Below are positions 1 to 14,500 of a DNA stretch of 64,000 nt, one piece after another. Within the stretch, counting starts at the first letter, position 1, and every line of letters begins with the position of its first letter. The position numbers and the translations under genes were made by a program. Under the pieces are notes generated by a model. It saw only the letters and a list, made by a program, of their open reading frames with translations. It was not told where the DNA came from and did no database searches. This DNA is from Fratercula arctica (lineage: Eukaryota > Chordata > Aves > Charadriiformes > Alcidae): the NCBI GenBank assembly GCA_947846985.1, contig CANTUZ010000008.1, forward strand, positions 26,741,352 through 26,805,351, in the 5' to 3' direction.

Positions 1-2334
1 CCAGTGATCTGATTATCTTCAGGTATGTGTGCTGCCTACAGTGAGTATAGACGTTTCATAGCTTTCCAGCTAAAATTTTTGATCCCTCAAATTCAAGCTC
101 ACTAATTTTCCTTCCCTCTCCTATCATAACAGAATATTTTGAAACAGTTAATGTGCCAGAATTGATTTCTGCTGTGTGCTTGCTTTACATAAGTAAGTTA
201 CTTAAAAAAATATTAGCCTATAAAATAGCTCTTGTCATTGTTGTTTCTAACTCTAAGAACCTTGCTAATCATTACGCAGATTTATTTACACTGTGCGCCT
301 TCAAGCTGGTGTAATTATCTCATTCTTCACACTTGTATCAGGGCATATCAGGGCACCACTGAAGGCATTAAGAGGTTAGCAGAACTTGCAATAATAGGTG
401 GTTTTTTCTGTGGCTTCTCCCCCCCCTCCCCCCCCGGTGAGACTTTTATTGTCACTTAATAATATTACAGTGTATGGGGGGGTAATTTTGTTATTACCTG
501 CTTCAAGAATAACTTTATGAAGGTGAAAAACTCCATATCCAGAAGAGTTCAGTAAGGGTGCAGACATACCATTTAAACAGCAACATTATAATTATCCAAA
601 GCTTGCTATTTCATATTTTTACTTAATGTTGGTCGATATAAGCTAGAAAAGATTAGTGTAAAGCTATTTGGTGAAGAGCAAGATGACCCTTTGTATTCAG
701 AGCTGATCAATAACAACTTACACTGTAAGAACCACGATGCACAAACTGTCTTACTTCATGCTAATTTAATAGGAAATAGGGAGGAGCTGTACCACTGACA
801 CACTGAACAAATAAGCTTAATGCTGAGTTATTAGTAGTGTTTGAAATGGAATCCTTAAAATTTGTTCTGAAAACTTGTTGAAGTAAAGCTGAGGTTATAA
901 CATAACCTCACCTGAAAGTACAGAAGAACACACAGCATTTTAAAAATGTTTTTCTTCCATTTAAGACTCAGCAAAAATGGAATCTCATATTGCTTGGGAA
1001 GCTTTGTCTCATTTTTAGACTCTCATCTCATTTCCAAAATAAGCTTTTCATGTGTCCACTAGCAGCTGAACACATATGCAGAACCAGAATTCTCTCTTGC
1101 TTACGGCATTTCCTTGTGTGCACCCAACACTCATTAGCCCAAAATAACCCGGTCCCTTTACAACAAAGTAGAGCCACCAGCAAGCCAGATACAAGAGAAC
1201 CTGATCCACTGTCATTAATATTGTGTTGTCTATGGACAACTCTAATGCAGCATCATTATGCTACACAGTGCCTAATCACTTCCCCCTGTGGTGACTACCA
1301 GTATTGCTACAGGAGACTGGTTACCTTCTGCACATCACTGAAAGTCAAGATCATTCCTTAATTAAATACAAAGATTAGTCTCAGAGCAAGGAAGAGCCTT
1401 TTCTGTATGAAGAGTGAAATAAAGCCTTTGCAAGCCTCCTGCTGTCAGGCACCATTGTGGAGATTACATCATCTGAGGCACTGGCATTGCAAAGACCTGG
1501 CACAAAGTCTGACAATGAGCTACCATACTGTGGGTGTCAGGAGCGATGTCACACGTCAGCAAAACAGCATTCACCAGCTGGAGGCCCACAAATGCCAGTT
1601 ATAATTATAAACTTTATTTTCAAATAGAGTTCACAGTTTATACAGGATATACTTCATGCCATCAGAGCATTTGAGCACTGCACCAAACAAATTGGTGGCA
1701 TGTTATTTCCTTAAAAACAGAGTTGCAAACGTAACATGATGTATTTTATTCATTCAGCAGAACAATAATCTTTTGCGGCCAGTTCATCTAGGATTGTAGC
1801 ATGTGTTATCCAGATGTGCAAGCAAAATACCTAATGATTCCTTCTGTACAAATAGCTGTTACCCTCTGCTCAACTTTTGCCTTTAGACTCATTATTGTTT
1901 TTATATTTTTAGTTCCTAAAAATCCAACGCTTTAAGTTCTACAAATTTAAGTACATGCACATTCACCTAAACATTGATTTAAGTGTTTATTTCAGGTTTG
2001 CCGGAGAGATTTTGCTCAGTTTCGCATACCTTGATTCCATTGTACTCATGCGACAACTCAGGAGGCAGAGAATACACACGGAAAGAACCGGCCAGTCAGT
2101 TTGTGATTTCACCCACGCTTTCAAATTTCCATTTGGCAGGAGTGTGACATTTTACTGCTGCTCTAGACTTCATCCTTCTTTCTTCTGTTCTATAACCATC
2201 CCTCTTCTTCCAAGGCACTGCTGCAGTATATTTAATTAAGGATTCCATTCTAAGCTTTCTATATGAACCTTAGGAAGCTCTTAAAATAGTCAATCCCTTC
2301 ATATACTTGCATGGGGTCTGACAGTCTTATTATG
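1..2334. other. Non-coding, nothing recognised apart from the C8-T-C8 tract
   Basis: AT-rich DNA. The longest open frame (990-1361, 123 codons) is low-quality, with no recognisable domain or splice context. No repeat family seen. Confidence 0.6.
419..435 (+). repeat. C8-T-C8 tract
   Basis: Two runs of eight C separated by one T. A G7 run (476-482) lies 40 bp downstream. The minus strand is G-rich and could form a G-quadruplex with the run in two halves; the C strand could form an i-motif. Confidence 0.85.
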
Positions 2335-2356
2335 TGTATATATAGCTATATATACA
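2335..2356. repeat. 22-bp perfect palindrome in an AT/GT microsatellite
   Basis: TGTATATATAGCTATATATACA is its own reverse complement (only the central 20 bases, 2336-2355, need be read: GTATATATAG and its mirror). Flanking ATATG/TGTATA units extend the alternating pattern on both sides. It could extrude as a cruciform but has no other sign of function. Confidence 0.85.
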
Positions 2357-4344
2357 TATGTGTATAAAACTACATATACATTCTTTTGAAGCAGCTTGGT
2401 AACATACTACTGAGAGTTCAAAACAATAAATAAGAGCTGAGAAGGTATTATTTTCCTGGTGTACTCCAATTAATTCCGATCCACCAGAAAACATCTGCCC
2501 CACTGCGTTATCGCAAATTACATCAATTCCTCCTTGCTTCTGTAAGCTAGTACGAAATTGCATGCAAAGCAGGCTATAGGTAAGGAACTCTCCTGAGACA
2601 AGCTGCTTAGTAACTTTTAGAAACTGGAATCGGATATAAAAAAATTAACAAGTTTTACCCATTTTTTTTTCATAACTTGGAAAATGCGGCAGTGTTGTTC
2701 ACCTACAGCCAACAGACCTCCTGCATTAAACTGTCCATTTAGATAAATGGAGAAAATTCCACTAGAGATGAAAACTAGGCTCACTACAAAAATAAAGCAT
2801 CTGAGTGACAGACTTGCAATCTGCATTAAAAAAAATGGAGGAGATATGAATGAAAGGACAGAGACACATCAGATATGTGCTGTCAAAAATCTCTTCTAGA
2901 ACTTGCTTCACTTAATTCCTTTATAACACACTGACAGGGATGATGTATCATTTAGTACTTTAAAAGATTCTTCAGTAAGCCAGAAAAAGTGATAAGCAGT
3001 TCTTTTGACCCTGGCACCCAGAATAATTATGATTATCTGCACTATTTAGCCTGAAAGGAATCGGACACTGTTCATGGTCTGTTAGTTCAGCTATGATGTT
3101 TGATAATCTATATGCACAAGTCATTGAAGGTCACTCAGCCTTAGAGTACTTGAAACACACTTAGTTAGCCTTTACTGAATAGTAAAGTGCAAGTGCCCCA
3201 TCTCTATTGCTATGACACTATTGAAAGACTGGAACTGCTGAAGGATGAAAATAATTTCATTTTATGCCTGCTATGTAGAAAGATTTGAATAAACCCACTT
3301 GTTTGGTTGGACTGTAAATATGAAATACCTGCTGGGATATTGCAGAAGTGAAGACTAAGCAGAAGGAAAATGAAGCTGAAGCAAATTAAGCTGACTCTGT
3401 GTAACTGGTTGTTACCAGAATTTCCCCTCCACCCACACGCACAACTAAAGAACTGTATAAGCATTCTTTAGCTACAACTTTGCCTCAGTTGACCAGCAAG
3501 GGCAACTGTACTGGTTCTGTATAAATGTTTTCAAAGCATCAAATAAAATGCCAGCTCCTGGATTGCACCATGAAAATAGTTTTAGAAAACTGAAGTCACA
3601 TGGCAATTTTACAGGCATTTTGAAATTATAAGAGGTGTTGTTAGAAGTATAATACAACAAATAGACCATCAACTCACTAGTTTATGTTTAAATGTAAGCA
3701 ACACTTACATTTAAAAAGTACACTGGATTGTGTCTGTAGACCTACTCAATAAGCCTACAGAAATTCAACTGGACTTCTGCCTAAAAGAGACACAGCCATA
3801 GCCTCATCACACAGGGAGTGAAGAGGCACACCAAAAAAAACCACCCCTGCTTTTCAATAAGAAAGGACTACTTGATTGATCTATGCTCACTGAAAGGGAC
3901 AATAACATTGCCTGGCCACTTTGGGGAGTAGATCCACTGATCTTTCAGAGATGACATCTTTTTTTCACTGCTCCATACGTACAGAAGGCATCAGACTTTG
4001 AGCAGGCACAAGAGTATCCATTCAAGACCAACTTTTACACTCTAGATTTGAAAAAAATAAAATCTAGAACCAGAGTTAAAAGATTACACCTGATTCTCCA
4101 CTGCTGCAATGACACAGCCTTCCAACTTCTTCAGAAATCAATATTCTCACACTTATACAAAATTAGCATTAGAGAGGAGAGACTCAGTCCTCAGTATTGA
4201 TTCGAGTCATCTCTATGACTTAAGCCTGTTTGTAACACCAAAAAAGACTTCTAAATGTATAATCTCTTTACAAGTACATTATAATCTTTTATGACTATCA
4301 CAGAAATACATTTTCTTTGCTACTGTATAGTCTGCTTCCATGTG

Positions 4345-4379
4345 AAAAAAAAAAAAAACAAAAAACCCCCAAAAAAACA
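4345..4379 (+). repeat. 35-nt A/C-only tract
   Basis: A14, then CAAAAAACCCCCAAAAAAAC, with no G or T. It is the complement type of the G/T-only tracts near 29.0, 38.3 and 39.1 kb. Confidence 0.85.
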
Positions 4380-4866
4380 GGGGAGGAAAGATGCAGACTG
4401 TGTCTGATTTTGAGAGACATACCTAACTCCCTAGCTATTTTTCTTTTTGAAGTTGCAATTTCTTATTTGGAAATTATCTTTATTACATGTACGACTGCAA
4501 ACTTGGAACATTTTTCATCCTTTTAGCCTGGCTGAAGCAACCCTGAGATGAGAGCAAGTCTCTTCAGATTCTGGGTGTATCATCTCTAACAGCTTTGCTT
4601 ATCAAGTTTTAACTACTGAAACCATTGTGGAAGATACATGAAAAGCCAGGTAGCTCTCAAATCGCCGTTATCTAGTGGCACAGAAAGAATTTCAACACAA
4701 CCTCATTCTGAATAAGTTGGAAGTGCCACTAAGAACAGCCTGAAGATGTTTTTGCTTCTCTCCAAAACTTTTAAAGAGTAGTAGATTAACAGCTCTTTGT
4801 TAGGTGTCCCTCCCCCATATGTTAAGCTTATAAAAATCTCAGTCTTAGGACAAAATCCTGAGCTGA

Positions 4867-4881
4867 TTTTTTTTTTTTTTT
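4867..4881 (+). repeat. T15 homopolymer
   Basis: Fifteen T residues in a strongly AT-rich block. Confidence 0.8.
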
Positions 4882-7640
4882 AAATTTATTTTCCTAATCC
4901 TATCTACAGCCTCAACATTTGTTGTTAGATTATTTATTTCTTATAAATAACCAAACTAAACACACACATAGTTCTGCTGAAGTTTTATGGTAGCAAGATG
5001 GTGTATTTAAATCAGATGTTAAAAAAAAAATCAATACACAATTATTTTTTTATACATCTATGTTATTCAGCTTTCCTTTGGATTTCTCTATTAATCTTAA
5101 ATTAATTTTCTTTATGCAATGGTTATAATGCCATTATTGGGTTTTGTATCTGAAACACTTTTAAAAAGAAAGAGCATCAAGTATTTTAATATATTATAAG
5201 GAAATCTATATCCAGGTAACAGATCAAAGCTGCGTATTTCATATTTACCACCAAATAGAATTGCATGTTCCTTTGTTTAGCACAAATAAATCATGCCGTG
5301 GTAAAGAATGGTATAAAGAGCTGTCAGAGAAGGATTTGGGCATTTCCTTTTCTTTTTCATCCTCTATTTAAAGCAGTACCTTTCCTGTTTTATCAAGTAT
5401 TTGTGATCACCAAGGAAAATATGAATGCCTCATCATTTATCTCATGGTGGCCACGCTCTCCATGTCTGCATTCTTAGAAAACCCTTTCACTGAGCTCAAG
5501 ATCAGTAGCAGAGACTGCTCTTGAAAATTCAAGCTTAGACATGTGCTCATGACAACAACTTTCCAGTCAATCACTTCAAAATAGTGTTGGAAAGAGAAGT
5601 TATGCAGATTCACATAACTCTTCCTTTCATCACATAAAACCAGTATTTTGTTTTTCATGATAGAATAAAGAAGGAAAAAAGTTTACCAGCAAGTGCTTCT
5701 CAGGAACTGGTCTCTGCTTCTCACTACTGGTCCACAATTCAGCTTCCTAGTATTTAGCTAATAGCTCATGGATATATTGAGTTTTCTTAAGTATTAGTAT
5801 TGTTAATTTTCTTGATTTTGAAGGGTTTCTCACCTGGCACAGAAAATTGACTGTACCAAGTTTCAGTCACTGCAAATTAAGAATGTAAGCTGGAATGAGT
5901 AGTCCCCAAAGACTAAAAGACTTTTTTCCTCAAACTTCAGACAGAGAAAAACCCATGACAAAAGAAGAGGCTTTTGATCTGTCTTTATCTGCAGTCTTGA
6001 TCTGAAGCTTGATGCTTCTTTTCCCTCCTCATTCTTGTTCACTGGTAGTCTTCCTCAGTTACCCTATCCCATAAAGTTCCTTAGCATCAAGGAATAATAA
6101 AAATGATACAAGTTAAATGTAAGATACTAGAAACAAAAACGTACCTCAGCACAAAGACGACAATTCTGCTATCCTTGCACTGATCTGAGTTCAAATCAAT
6201 TTGAGATCTTCAGCAGGGTTACTTTCTCACACTTACTTTCCACTCACATTATAAAGAAAGGAATGTGGCTTTGAAATTCTTGCTGTTTATCAAGCACCAC
6301 TGTTAGATTTTAGATGTGTTGACAGAAATTGTTAGTTCTCATAGCTCTCAGAAACGCTTTTTACGGTACTAGAAAACAGAGTTCAATGACAGCAAGTTTA
6401 CTCTGAGCATCTTTTTTCTCAACTACGCTCAAATGGTGAGTAAATGGTCCAGAAGGTATGACAGAAAATAATGTGATCTTTATCATACAATGGAACAGGA
6501 GACAGGCTTGCTTAAACACAGCTTTGTTTAAGTAGCAAACCCTTCATGCAGTTATAACCCTATAATTACTCTAATGCCTTATTTTCCAAGTAAACTTCAG
6601 CTTGAATATCACCAACTTCAGTGAGAGTGATTAGGAACATAAATAAAAAAAAAAACAACTAAGAGGGGAGAAAAAAAAATGATCAGAAACTGAGTCAACA
6701 TCAAGGAAAACTAGGGCTGTCAGCAGTGGAGAGGAACAAAAAACAATGAAGAGAAAGCTCAGTTCAGAGTAGTAAAGCATTTGTGCTACAGATACTATGA
6801 AAGAGTTCAGATTTATGTGGAGAACTTGATTTATAATCATAACTGGATAAGGTTTACAGGCACCATGGAGAACAAACTGACTGGACAAGAGACAGACATC
6901 ATCTTTAGTTTCAGGTTCCAGGCCATTCATTCATCCTATAGAGAGTATGATTTTTTTAAGGTGTGGAGTATGTGGGGTTTTTTCTTGTTACTGTGATGCT
7001 CTGAGGAAGACTCATTAAGATAAAAGCCTTATAACAGACTCTATTTTAAGGTAAAAACCAAAACATTTCTACATAAGCATTCTTAACTTCCCACATAACC
7101 AATCGAATTCTAACACACAACCCTCTCAAAGGAAAATGAGCAGATACTGTCCTTTAGAATGAAAAAGCTCCTGGAAAAAAGCAGCCTTTGATGTATTTGC
7201 TATTTCACCCACTTAAGAGCAAATCTCAATTTATTTCTAACACACTGCCAATTTCCTTGTCAAATGTTTCTGGTCATTAACATCTTAGCTTATTTGAAGA
7301 ACTTTGCCATTCAATTGCTTCCTCACTCTTCACAACAATACTTCATGTAGCTTATTACTGGAATTAATGATCACTTTTTTAAAAAGGATTTAGCAATTAT
7401 TTGTGAGTTTTGACTCAGCAGTCAGCATGCAACAAGGCTGAATTTAAACTGTCAGGCATTTGCATGTTTTTTCATTAAATTTCACAGGAAGCAGACTGGA
7501 AGCCTGATTATCGAGACTTATTCTGATATTCTGAACTCGCTACCTGTCTTGTATTCAAGACAACAGGGGCAACTTTTTAGCCAGTATTGGTATCAAATAG
7601 ACTCTGAACTAGACCAGACAATAAATAGTGTAATAGAGAA

Positions 7641-8520
7641 GCCTACATGTTTGAGGTTCATAACAGAGTCTTCTTTTCCTTCTTCTTCTTGACTACCAAA
7701 GGCGTTAGGAAAATTCAAAATCATGATCTGGCCTTATACTGCAGCAATTGCTTGCCCACGAGTGACAGACAGCTGGGTAGGCATACTGAGGCAGGCATAC
7801 TGCGCCATTTCGCCATCAGAGCTGCTTTATACCCTGGCATATTTTCCATTATTCTCGAACTCCAGGCAGGATGACCTGTGGTTTTAAGAGAAAGACACTT
7901 TCAGTTGGCATTCGTGGCTAACAAAAGGCTGTCTCTGTGCACAGTATCACGGAAAAATTGTCCTGCTTTTTTTGCCTTACAGAAGCGTTCGCTACAAACC
8001 CTGTCAACAAAAATTGCCTGGTTATTGCCAGCAGCACAGACACACTCGGGTTTCACTTTGCTGAGGGGCTTGCCACATACCAGCACAACTGTAATCTTGC
8101 TTGTTTTTGCCGGCGGGGGGAAGGAGGGCTGCCATGCCACATGGCACTTGGAACTGCTGCCACACACCAGCCATTTACATTCAGTTTACTAGCTTGCAAG
8201 TTAAAATGTATTTTAATGTAAACATAAATGGATTTTTCCCCCCTGTCTAGCTGAAATTACACAGGTATTTTGCAACCATAAACCAGCCACCGATTCAGTG
8301 GCTCAGAGTCCTTGAAAGGGTGCTGCAATGCCATAGGTGCAAGAAGTTGCCTTTGTTTTAACACCAGTAAACAGATACCGGTAACTGCCCAACCAGAAGC
8401 ATGCTTTGGGCGTTCCTTAAGGCAGGCAAACACAGGGACTGTACATGCTGTAGTGAGGACACATGCTCCAAAGATCTCCAGTATGACTAACAGGCAGATT
8501 CACTATGCATGGAAATAAGG
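7641..8520. other. Slightly GC-richer patch with overlapping short open frames
   Basis: Frames of 75-104 codons overlap on both strands (7647-7874, 7878-8192, 7901-8167 minus, 7937-8221). A good acceptor-like TTTTTTTGCCTTACAG ends at 7981. None of the translations resembles a known protein and no donor pairs convincingly. An unannotated exon or lncRNA cannot be excluded. Confidence 0.3.
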
Positions 8521-11500
8521 AGGAATCTTTCAACGCTTTTATCATCCCTTTGATTCAAGCCATATTTGTGCTTCTAAATTCTTGCAGATAACTTATAGAA
8601 AGTCTTACCTGCATTCAGTGACAGTAACTCAACACTTACATGACAGAAAAGTCCAGTGAACTAGGAAATTAAGAATCTGTAATATTCGATATGACAAGAG
8701 TTCTCTAAATGGTGCTCATTCCTGCAAGCTTATTAACCTTAACATCTCTTAGTTGAGAAACAGGGAAGAAAAAATAGCGTCCTACCAAACCTTCCTCTTA
8801 ACAGAGGTTACCCACCACCAAGATCTTTTTTTTTTTATAATGAGCTACATCTGGCACCCCCAGCACATCTGCTTCCTGCCTGCTCTTAATATATAATACT
8901 TTTATTCATTTCCAGGTCCATGAAGTTCCTACTTCCCAACCATGATGTGACAACTGTTTTCAAGGCAAATGAACACTCAGTTTTTCAAGCTGTATGGAAA
9001 TATCAAGAAACATGCATTTTTCACACTAAAAGAATTCCTTTCTAATATTGTTAAAACTCACCCACCAGCTGTAAGCATAGTTTCGGTAATTGGTGATACA
9101 TGAGGAATCTCACCAACAAATACATTTAAATTATTTACCATCTATAGGGCAATTGCTGTTTTCAGGGTAAGAGAAATGAACCAGCTCAATATTATTGAAA
9201 TCCTCCCAGATGGGAAGAATCAAGTATCCTATTGAGATTACACATCAATAGCAACTTAATGAACATCATTATCTTCAATGGAGTCTCTATTATATCTTAG
9301 AGGTTTTATTTTTCACATATATATGCCACACATTTTAGACATTAGAAGGAAAAAAAAACCCCACAACATCAAAGAGGCAGGATGACATTTTTTCCTGAAC
9401 AACTCTACCCCAAACCTGTGAAGTGAAGACTTTTTCAATCCAATTGTGCAAAGAGAGACGCGGGTCAGACAAGCCACCACAAGTTTGCCTTCATAGAGTC
9501 AAGTCAGCCAGCGCTTAAAAGATTCAGAGTTTCAGGCCCTTACTAACTGCTTTGTGACTTATGAAATTTAGGCACTTTCTTTCACCGACAGCTGACACTG
9601 TGGACAACAAACACAGCAAAGCGAAGGGGCACATATGCTTGTTCGATGGCAGTCTGTCAGCTGTGCTGTTTTCTCTGGGGACAGCAGCGCAGACCTGTAA
9701 TTTTTTAAGCCCCTGACAGTTACAGAAGGTCTATGCTTCCCCTGCTTCCTCTGACAGAAATAAGACCTTTAAGAATGGACAAAAGCTTGGGGGAAAAAGA
9801 AGAAAGTCCTATATCCTTCTAGGTTGATTAATCAATACTTAATTATTTAGAAGCTCTAAATGGCTATCTCTGGCTGGCACACATACAAAACATGTTATCA
9901 TCTGTCAATAAAGGCCAGCAAATCAGATTGCAAGCATGTAGTAGGGCATTGCTGCGTAGAAAAAGAGTTTACTCCATTTGCTGCACTTCACCATTTCATT
10001 TCATCAAAGGTGTTTATGTCACGCTTAATGAGATAAGGGACAGCAGAGGCCTCAACAGCAGGTCTTAGCACTGTCTGATAACTGTAGAAAACTGGGAATA
10101 AATACTGCTTTGCAGAAACCGTTTTTTAAAGCCCTAATAAAGTAATCGTAGACCTTAGTAGGAATTGGTTAATTGGATCATCCACATTTTGTTCCGGGAG
10201 TAAGAAGTGTATTCCTATGATTAATTCATTAGAGTGTGTTTTTACTGAAGTTAATTTGATAGTTCTGAATCAAGGCATCAGTCACTTGGTGGCTATTGTG
10301 CTTCCGCAGAAATTATGTACTAAAGCCTCTGAACCTTTCTGCCTTGCTAAAGTTGCCTCAAATTATCCGTTCCTCTGGATCTAACAGGGATCTTGTTGAT
10401 ACAGCTTGTGGCCAGCACAGGCATCGCTCCCCAGAGCTCTGAGTAAGGGCAGTGAGTGTTGATTCACAGCAGTCCTCCTGAAGCAATGGGAATACCTGAC
10501 ATATCTAAAATGGTGTGCCAAGTTTTTCCAGCTCCCTTTTAAATCTCCCTAAGCAGTGAATGAGCTTTCATCTGTATTTGCTTCTACGTGAAAGGCTTAG
10601 AGAAATGGTGGCCATCTAGCCAGTAGCTACTAAAGGGATCATGACTGCTTCATAAGCCCAGACAAAATTCCAGTTGAGAGATTCCACCAACACTTTTTCC
10701 ATGGACATTTTTGTGCTCAGTTGCTTCCAGCTGGATAGCAACTGATCTTCTGCTCCGACAGACTCCCTCACCTGCTAGTGAATCCATCTTTAGGAACATG
10801 GTATTTAGGAACATACATATTTGTACTCCCAGCAGAATTGCCATCAGTAAATAGTGCTGAAGTGTCGGTATATGAAAAAGGGGCTGCTTACCAGCTGTAG
10901 GAATGCCTACAGGCACTGGGTACTTGTGATTCACACAAACGAGAGAGAACATGAAATTGCATTTCACCAAGGGAAAGAAAACAGAAATCTTTTACTGTCC
11001 ACCTCAAACAAGATTACGATACCTTTCCAGAAAGCAGTATCAGAATAATAATGTCTGCTTATACCTTCAGAGATCTCTAGATAAAAACTATTAAGTACAG
11101 ATATTAATTACAATGCAGTACTTCCCAAAGGCCCATGCTGAAATTTATTATTTACTGTACTAGGTATTGTATAAGCACAGAGCTAGAAACCATCTTTGCC
11201 TTGAGAAAACCTGTCCCTAGACTGCGCTGGTGGGAAAAATCAACAAATACAGATACAAGGATAAAGCAAACAATGACTTCTTTCATCATGGCTACTCTAG
11301 CTCTGACTCTCTCATGTGTTTCATGGAAACCACAAATCTTTAACCCTATAAAGTAGTAAGAAGCTGGGGTTAACCGAATTATTTATTAATCCTTAAATCA
11401 AATTATAAGGACAGGAGTCTATTTACCTTTCTACATATCTTCCATTCTTGAGATCTGAAGTGCTCTGAACAAATAAAAGTTTTCTTTTGCAGACTTGTGT

Positions 11501-14500
11501 TGGACAGGAAAACTTTCCATTGCTCTCACAGTTTATCTGCTTGTTAAAACAGGCTGTAATAATTAAATGCATACACATGCTTGAATGATAAATTTTAGTA
11601 ATAAGTGCACTGGGACTTACTATGACCTTATCAAGTGGGGTTAGCCAGTCATTAATTCAGATAACGCAATTTATTATCATAATCTTTTGCTTATACTATT
11701 GTTGGGCACACCATTTATCCTAATTTGCATATGCAGATTTATATGCAATCATTCCATTAATTTTAATGCTTTTTCTTAATCCCATCAAGATTAACACTTT
11801 GTTTTAAAGTTCTATACAACATATTTGGAACTTCCCATTAATCTGTTATTCTAATATTATGGATGAATTATAATAAACAAAGTACGCTAATTTAAAAGTA
11901 CTAGTTATAGATAAGAAACTACATCAATAAGACATATATAAAATTCTCTTTCTCCACATATAGATGCTTGTATTTGTCGGGAACATTGCAGTTCCTGTAT
12001 GTAGTGCATGAATATTTCAGGCAGGCATTTTGGGGGCCATCTATGACCCCCTACTACCACTGCTGCCGAAGAGACACTGAGCAGGGAGATTTCACAGCAC
12101 AGTCATACTGGTGGAGTAGGGCTGGAGGCCAGTTTAGTCACTGTCACCTCACACATTAGTGGAGAGGTTCTTTGTTACAAGATAACACTAGCAGCAGCAA
12201 AAGAAATCCTTTGAATAATCTTAAAAGGAAATAGAGTAAATGGGGATTAATGAGAACATAATGATTTTAAAGCCATCTCTAACAACAGTTTAGCATCTTT
12301 AACATCACCAACAAGTATTTAACTTTCCTATTTTTCAGTAAACTACACAGTGGCAGAATGAACCATTCATTAATACCTAGAAAATGATGACTCACAGAAA
12401 GCAGACACTTGAAACTGTTTACTAGATACAGATTAGGAACAGATCTATCACGTTAATTCACATGCAATGTTCCACCAAGTCATACTCTTGATTCTAATAT
12501 TTGCAGTAATTCAACCTAATGCCATCTTCCTTTTATATATAGTCTGTGCACACACAGAGAGTATTTCAATGCAGGGCAAGTAACTACACTCCATTCACAA
12601 AATTAAGAATGAGTACACAGCAAGCAGACTTTATAACTGCTGCAAATCAAACTCAGATTATGTTAATTTGCTAAATCTGCTGAACAGACATTAGGTAGGA
12701 ACATCAGTAATAAAAAAATCTAAAGAGATAGCTATGTAATCAATACAAAGGCCAAATTCACTTTACTGTTATATTGGAATGGCAGTTTGATTTTTAAGAT
12801 TATTGGTAGAAGAGAACTAATAATTAAAAACTTTTTCTGAAAGTTTTCTATAGCTGTTTCCTTATATTATTTACTTAATTATGAAAAACAATAAAGTTTC
12901 TGACTGTATTGTTTGGTTTCCTACGTTGCCATAGGTTAGAATAAGCAGTTGAAATTCAGTTCCATTGTGCATTTATATCAGTGTCACTGAGTTCAAGATT
13001 TGACCCGTTTAAGTGTATGCAAGAGGAAATATATCAAGCATCAAAATATATCAGACATCCTAATTAGGCTGTGAGGATTTCTCAGTGGTGAGTAGGTTTT
13101 CATCAAGCAAGTAAATATACATTATGTCCCAAGTTCTTAGAAACCTGTCTGGAGATGCTTAAGGTAATAGATTTGGGCCAGTATGTTTTATTCATGACTT
13201 ATTTAGAGCTGGGGTTATTTTCCAGAGGGAAAAAGCAATTGTAAGTTCGAATAATTACTATATTGCTCTGACCTTTCACTGTTACTAGCCAGCTCTGATA
13301 ATATTGAGGACTTCAACTTCACTCAGGCCTCCCCCAAGCTCAGAGGGCTCCTACTGATCTCCCTGTTTCTTCACAGACCATTTCTCAAACTCATCAACTC
13401 TTTCTATCAAGGCTTCATCAGAATTTCGGTCAGCTAGGGGAACAGAGGATGTGTAGCTCACTTTGACATGGAGACAGGAACCACTGTCTGTGACTCTCAC
13501 CTGAATGCATTTTTGTTAGATTTTGTTTTCAGTTTTACTACTTTTATCAGCCATGTGCGTTCTTCATTCCGAGTAAGCATTATCCCAGAAATGCTTTTTA
13601 TGTTTTAAGCGAGCCATCTGCTGAGACTGTGTCTACTTCAACAGCACTCTGAGCTGACTGCTCGGTTTTAAGATTGAGGAATGTGTAGCATGGGGGCTGC
13701 ACTCTCAGTATATTCTTAATATATGTTTATATTATTGTATAGAAGCAAAAAGAACTGAGAACAGCACTGTGATATTGCAGAACACCTCTACTTTGGAGGT
13801 ACAGGACTGTACAAGTTTTTCTCAATATCTACTGAAAAAAACTGTCTTATGACATCTGGAAGAAACTTTCAACAACACCGGTATTATTTTAGTGGTGTTT
13901 CTTACTCAGTACATTGTCCAACAAAAAACATTCAAGTGAGAGCGCATGCCCATGTAACTATCTATATGGCTTTGGTAGGGGAGAAGTTAATTCCATGGAC
14001 ATGAATCTTGCACCAAACTATAGTTAGTTTTGAGTTAAGTTGTGGCTTTCCTCATTTTCTTTCATGTTCACTTTTATGAGCACCAAATACTACTCAAAAG
14101 AGTTCTCAGTAGTCATATGTCTAGTTCAACCCACTGCTGTAGGAGAGATGAGTAAAGAATACATCCATCATTTTGGCAACAACAGTGCTTTCTATTTAAC
14201 TTTGTCTTTTGCAACACTCATGCACTGGGCTGAAAGACATCGAGTTCAGAGAGGTGTCGGTGTTACACAAATTGATCCAACGCCTGGAAGTTGTGCTGTA
14301 TTTCTCATGTCATCTGTTCTCTACTGGGTGCTCTGAGCCCATGAGCCCTGCTGCACCTGCGCTCTCTCCTCATTTCTGCTCTCCACTCCGCAGTATTCTG
14401 GAGTTTGAAAAGGTTTACCACCCTAGTCGTAATAGTATGTGTTGAACCAGGGCAGTCCTGGCACACACTAATAAGCCTCCTATTAACAGCACCACTGGTA

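Larger units (their letters stand above)
2357..7640. other. Non-coding AT-rich DNA
   Basis: Contains only the listed A/C tract and T15 run plus scattered short A and T runs. Short open frames on both strands are no longer than expected by chance. No transposon was recognised. Confidence 0.6.

Noticed and set aside
990..1361. 123-codon plus-strand open frame
   Set aside because: Translation is Cys/His/Leu-rich without a recognisable motif, and there is no promoter or splice context; the length is within chance for 64 kb read in six frames.
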